Shown one piece after another: positions 60,740 to 64,000 of a stretch of 64,000 nucleotides of DNA. A program made the translations under genes and the position numbers. The notes beneath the pieces were generated by a model. The model saw only the letters and a program-made list of their open reading frames with translations, did no database searches and was not told the DNA's origin. How positions within the stretch are numbered: position 1 is the first letter of the stretch; each line of letters begins with the position of its first letter. Where the stretch lies: the NCBI RefSeq assembly GCF_000204055.1, contig NW_006768769.1, forward strand, positions 2,349,942-2,413,941, in the 5' to 3' direction. Origin of the DNA: Melampsora larici-populina 98AG31 (lineage: Eukaryota; Basidiomycota; Pucciniomycetes; Pucciniales; Melampsoraceae).

Positions 60740-60839
60740 TGCACTGGCTGTGCAGCTTGATCAATCCCTGATCTCTTTCGCCCATCTCAGAATGAAGGTA
60801 GCCGTCATTGGAGGTGGAATCAGTGGACTAGGTGCTGTC
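60740..60839 (+). repeat. 100-bp perfect direct repeat, right copy (functional exon 1)
   Basis: Same 100 bp as 59764-59863. Here the exon continues with TGG and a GTGAGC donor. Confidence 0.95.
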
Positions 60840-62528
60840 TGGGTGAGCGTTTGAGACACCCTCTGAACGTTCCATACTTGATGTTTCACTGACAAATTGA
60901 TCAGCTTTTGAATGAACATTCCGAGCACCAAGTCGAACTTTTCGAAGCAAATGAATATGTTGGTGGTCATCCCCATACCGTCCCACTCCCCACCAATGCT
61001 ATGGTAGACACTGGTTTCATCGTTTTTAATCGGCTCACGTATCCTAACTTCACCCGACTTCTCACTATACCGGGCGTTCGAAGTGGTCCCTCCGAAATGT
61101 CTTTCTCAGTTTGCGTCGGTTCAAAGTATGAGTGGGCTGGGACAGGTTTAATGGCAGCATTTGCTGGGGCATCTGATTGGGGCGCTCAAGCTCGCATGTT
61201 GTGTGATATCATCCGTTTCAATGCCAACGCCCCAGACGCCCTGCTCGATCCACGTCCATCGCTGAGTGTTGGGGAATACTTGAACGAAAATGGCTATTCA
61301 GATGCGTTCAGGCGTCATTGCCTACTGGTAAGCTCGTTTGTTCCGCATATGTGCTAAAGACTTCATAGGGCTGAATGTCCTCAATTTCAACAGCCAATGA
61401 CTTCTGCCATCTGGTCAACCCCCGCAGACAAAACCGCTCTGTTATTCCCGGTGAAAACTCTTGTACAATTCTTTCCAACCATCACCTACTACAAGTCTTT
61501 GGTCAGCCAGAGTGGTTAACAATCCCTGGGGGCGCTCGTACCTATGTAGAAGCTATATTACGGAACTTCCACAACCTCACCTTCATAAAAGTGCATCTGT
61601 GACCTCCATTCGGCGCGAGGGAGATGACAAACTCAGTGTCTTACTCGAGTCTGGGAGGGAGCGTGGGCCATTTGATCAAGTGATTTTTGCTTCTCACACC
61701 GACAAGACGTCAAAAATCCTGGCATCCTCTGCATCGGACACAGCCTGCAATCAAGCGTTATCCGTCTTATCTCGATTTTCTTGCACTGCAAACCATGCAG
61801 TACTGCATTCTGATCCGAGCTTGACGCCCAAACAGCGTAACTGTTGGACAGCTTGGAACTATGTAATTCACAATTCTAGTGAAGCTTACGAGAAAGATCA
61901 CGTGGAAGACATTGTTTGTCTGTCGGTCCCCTGTTACTACTCTTCATGCTTGATTGATGCAAAACAAGATTAGTGATATACTTACGTCAAGTGCTGACTA
62001 TCCATAGGACTTACTGGATGAATCGCCTTCAACCTGATACGTTACCAGAGAGCATCCATGGGCCTGTGTTTGTCAGCCTCAACCCACCCGATAGTGCCAT
62101 CTTTCCTAAAGATGTCATCGGAAGGTGGACATATCATCACCCTGTTTAATCAGCTGGAGTGGGTATCCATCTTTCAAATCGAAAATCTAGATAGTGTAAC
62201 TGACAAGCTGGCATGTTAGAGTGTGGCAGCACAGGATAAGATTTCAGAAATACAGACTCAGGGACGGATGAGCTTTGTAGGCGCATGGACTGGCTACGGT
62301 TTTCATGAAGACGGGTTTTGGTCCGCGCTAAGATTGATGACCGTCGGAGCAGGTGAAAAGGTTGCCGGGGTCAAGCGCCCAGTGGGAATGAATCCTCGAA
62401 TACCTTCCACAGAATCTAGACGTACGCCTTTAGCAATACGCGTCACCATTGGAGTAGTCAATTGGTTTCTGAAGAGGATATTTGGCAAGGAGAACCATCA
62501 GATACCCAATCGTACCAAAAATAGTTAG
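60792..62528 (+). pseudogene. FAD-dependent amine-oxidase-type oxidoreductase (COG2907-like), frame broken twice
   Basis: Flavin oxidoreductase of the NAD(P)-binding Rossmann/amine oxidase group often linked to cyclopropane-fatty-acid synthase genes; its exact reaction is not established. Exons: 60792-60842, 60905-61327, 61394-61921, 62008-62143, 62220-62528. Motifs: MKVAVIGGGISGLGAVW (FAD-binding GxGxxG), LFEANEYVGGHPHTV, VDTGFIVFNRLTYPNFT, SEMSFSV, PMTSAIWSTP, NHHLLQVFGQPEWLTIPGG, DQVIFASHTDKT, ANHAVLHSD, CWTAWNYV, TYWMNRLQP, GAWTGYGFHEDGFWSALRL. In exon 3 the frame slips twice, near 61472 (FF/NHHLL) and near 61583 (LTF/HKSAS); each slip is a loss of one C after CC or C. Everything else is intact. 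Either a recent pseudogene or two sequence errors; in the latter case the gene is functional. Confidence 0.8.
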
Positions 62529-62733
62529 GCTGATGTGGATTCCAATTTGCCCCTCATCAGTTTTGATTTCTTGAATACATGATGTTGTATGACTAGATTG
62601 TTGTACGGCAATTACACTAAATAAAGAAATGAAGACCAGTCAGAAGGTCATAATTTAATGGGGCTGTGAATTCTTGAATACAAAAAGGGAAGAGATACTA
62701 AAGAGAAGTGATTAAGACACCCATGCATGATAA
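62529..62733. other. 3' region of the oxidoreductase
   Basis: Short AT-rich stretch with no independent feature. Confidence 0.4.
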
Positions 62734-62916
62734 TCACAGCTCTCTTACAACAATTCCGGCCATGTGAATGAAACTTGTTAAGGTGATGATGTAGCGCGCT
62801 TTCACAACAGAAAATTGTGCCGCGACCATGACTTTAGGATTTTTCAAACTAGGAATTGATGCCGAGATGAAGAATGCACCAACTAAGCCCTGTCTGAGGC
62901 AGCGGAATACATGCAT
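62734..62916 (-). other. Possible internal exon of an unidentified minus-strand gene
   Basis: Between an AG acceptor (CCTCAGACAG) and a GTAAGA donor lies a frame reading GLVGAFFISASIPSL ... MVAAQFSVVKARYII ... FIHMAGIV. It has two hydrophobic stretches. A continuation after TCTAG upstream of 62600 would add about 11 residues and stop. No family recognised and the 5' exons are not found. Confidence 0.25.
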
Positions 62917-63171
62917 GTGAGATGAACCTGATTGTTAAGTTTGATGGTTGGGTGTGATTGCACCTTAAAAAGAGACACTTTTGAAACTTGAAAGCTTTGA
63001 ATTTATCAACTCAAGGCTACGGAAATGACTAAGCCTACTGAACCAGTAGGTTAGGTTTTTGAGATAATCTAAAATAAAATACGTATAAAATCGAGAACAA
63101 CAGGTGAAATGTACGATCAAATATCAAAATCAAAGAACAACGTGCTGATGATAGAACTACACAAGTATGGG

Positions 63172-63588
63172 TCAGGATTCAACCGTCATCCTGAAGACTC
63201 TATGATCATGAAGGAATGGATCCATCAGACTCTCAGTGTCTGATAATTTGCTTTCCACCTCCGCCTTTTCGAGGTCTTCTTCCTGCCATGGTCGAGCCTG
63301 TTCACGGAACTCAGGAAGGAACATCTTGGGGTTGATATCTTCCAATTCAACGCCCGAGATGGCTTTTTGACCTCTTGGTGGGGCAGTGGAGGTGAATCGC
63401 AAAGGCGAAGGAAGCTTGGAATCATGAATCGCTTGATAAGCTCCAGGTGGGATTCTAGGTTGACCAACACGGGAACGGATAGGATAGGCGGAGAAGGAGT
63501 GATGTAAACCTTGTTGCTCAAAGATCGCAGGAGTGAGAAGGTTCTCAATTGTAGGCGGAGTGTTGACCGACAAAGTCAACCTAGGAGT
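63172..63588 (-). CDS. Unidentified gene, terminal exon (about 138 codons)
   Basis: The open frame runs from a probable AG acceptor (TTCATGTAG) at 63588 to a TGA at 63172. It reads TPRLTLSVNTPPTIENLLTP, then HHSFSAYPIRSRVGQPRIPP and ends FHDHRVF-like polar sequence with acidic and basic residues mixed. There is no in-frame ATG at the beginning, so the first exon(s) must be upstream; one candidate ATG lies at 63671. Pro/Arg-rich, no signal peptide, no domain recognised. Confidence 0.45.
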   Translation of the reverse strand, partial: TPRLTLSVNTPPTIENLLTPAIFEQQGLHHSFSAYPIRSRVGQPRIPPGAYQAIHDSKLPSPLRFTSTAPPRGQKAISGVELEDINPKMFLPEFREQARPWQEEDLEKAEVESKLSDTESLMDPFLHDHRVFRMTVES

Positions 63589-64000
63589 CTACATGAAAGA
63601 ACTCTGATCGACTGCTCTCAGCGTCGCAAGCTGTGATTAGCCTTCGGGCTCAAGTCTGGGTAGCTACTCATTTTTTGTGTTGAAACTGGGAGCAACACCC
63701 TTCTTGGTGTTGATATCATACTCTTACAATTAGTAAAGAATACTCATAAAACAGAGACAAGCACTCGTTAAACAAAGGACTTTGTCATATTTTTTTAGTT
63801 TTCTTTGCAGTTCTTTTTTCAGTATACTAAGAAGAAGAGCGAGTACAAGTGCTGTGTGAGCTGGGCAATGATTGAGCTGCTCTGAGGGTCAGCAACTCCT
63901 GCTCAACCAGGATACGCGGTTTGCTTGGGCTGTTCCTGAGCAGCATGAAGGGGCATTTGGAACAAACTTTGACCAAACATGATACAAACTTTGGACAAAC
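63589..64000. other. Window end, nothing firm
   Basis: May contain the 5' exon of the preceding minus-strand gene. The last 60 bp (AACAAACTTTGACCAAAC and AACTTTGGACAAAC words) resemble the edge of a repeat. Confidence 0.35.

Noticed and set aside
59764..60839. CRISPR-like array or tandem gene duplication
   Set aside because: Only two copies of the 100-bp unit exist, separated by LTR-like DNA; this is a flanking duplication around an insertion.

Overview
The window is nuclear DNA of a basidiomycete fungus, most likely a rust (Pucciniales, Melampsora-like). The reasons are short introns (about 40-130 bp) with GTNNGT donors, AT-rich intergenic DNA full of small transposon-derived elements, a signal-peptide protein of the kind expanded in rusts, and a mixture of ordinary eukaryotic housekeeping genes. 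The genus is an inference. All gene models were assembled by hand from reading frames, splice signals and family resemblance.

Layout: 0-0.65 kb, 3' end of an unidentified gene. 1.5-6.3 kb, SMG6/EST1-type protein with a C-terminal PIN nuclease domain. 7.3-9.05 kb, TIR element. 11.9-14.2 kb (-), AhpC/TSA-2 (PRXL2-like) peroxiredoxin-fold protein. 17.1-18.3 kb, UTP23. 19.3-20.9 kb (-), L-type lectin A. 21.4-23.9 kb, insertion flanked by 103-bp direct repeats. 25.6-28.2 kb, seven-transmembrane protein 7TM-A. 28-40 kb, repeat-rich island with MITEs, an intronless 878-aa secreted protein and a chromodomain retroelement remnant. 40.5-42.2 kb, RING/TRAF zinc-finger protein. 43.5-44.5 kb (-), small Cys-containing secreted protein. 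45.8-48.4 kb, FMC1 (-) and a sirtuin (+) that share one promoter. 49.1-57.7 kb, second lectin/7TM cluster (7TM-B -, lectin B +, 7TM-C -). 59.8-62.5 kb, FAD-dependent oxidoreductase whose first exon is duplicated around an insertion. 63.2-63.6 kb, unidentified exon.

The most striking point is that a gene for an ER/Golgi-type L-type lectin occurs twice. Each time it is divergently oriented next to a gene for a previously unnamed (to me) 7TM membrane protein family, with a third 7TM paralogue beside the second pair. Exon phases and several exon lengths are conserved exactly between paralogues (7TM: 100 and 79 nt exons in all three; lectins: 56 and 165 nt exons in both), so the homology is secure even though the proteins are divergent. 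This looks like an inverted segmental duplication of a lectin-7TM module, which could be a secretory cargo or surface-sensing system.

Two insertions (2.25 kb and 0.88 kb) are each flanked by perfect direct repeats of about 100 bp. These are either unusual duplicating insertions or an assembly effect. Three single-base frame breaks (one in the SMG6-like gene, two in the oxidoreductase) lie beside short homopolymers in otherwise intact genes. That suggests sequence errors or very recent inactivation.
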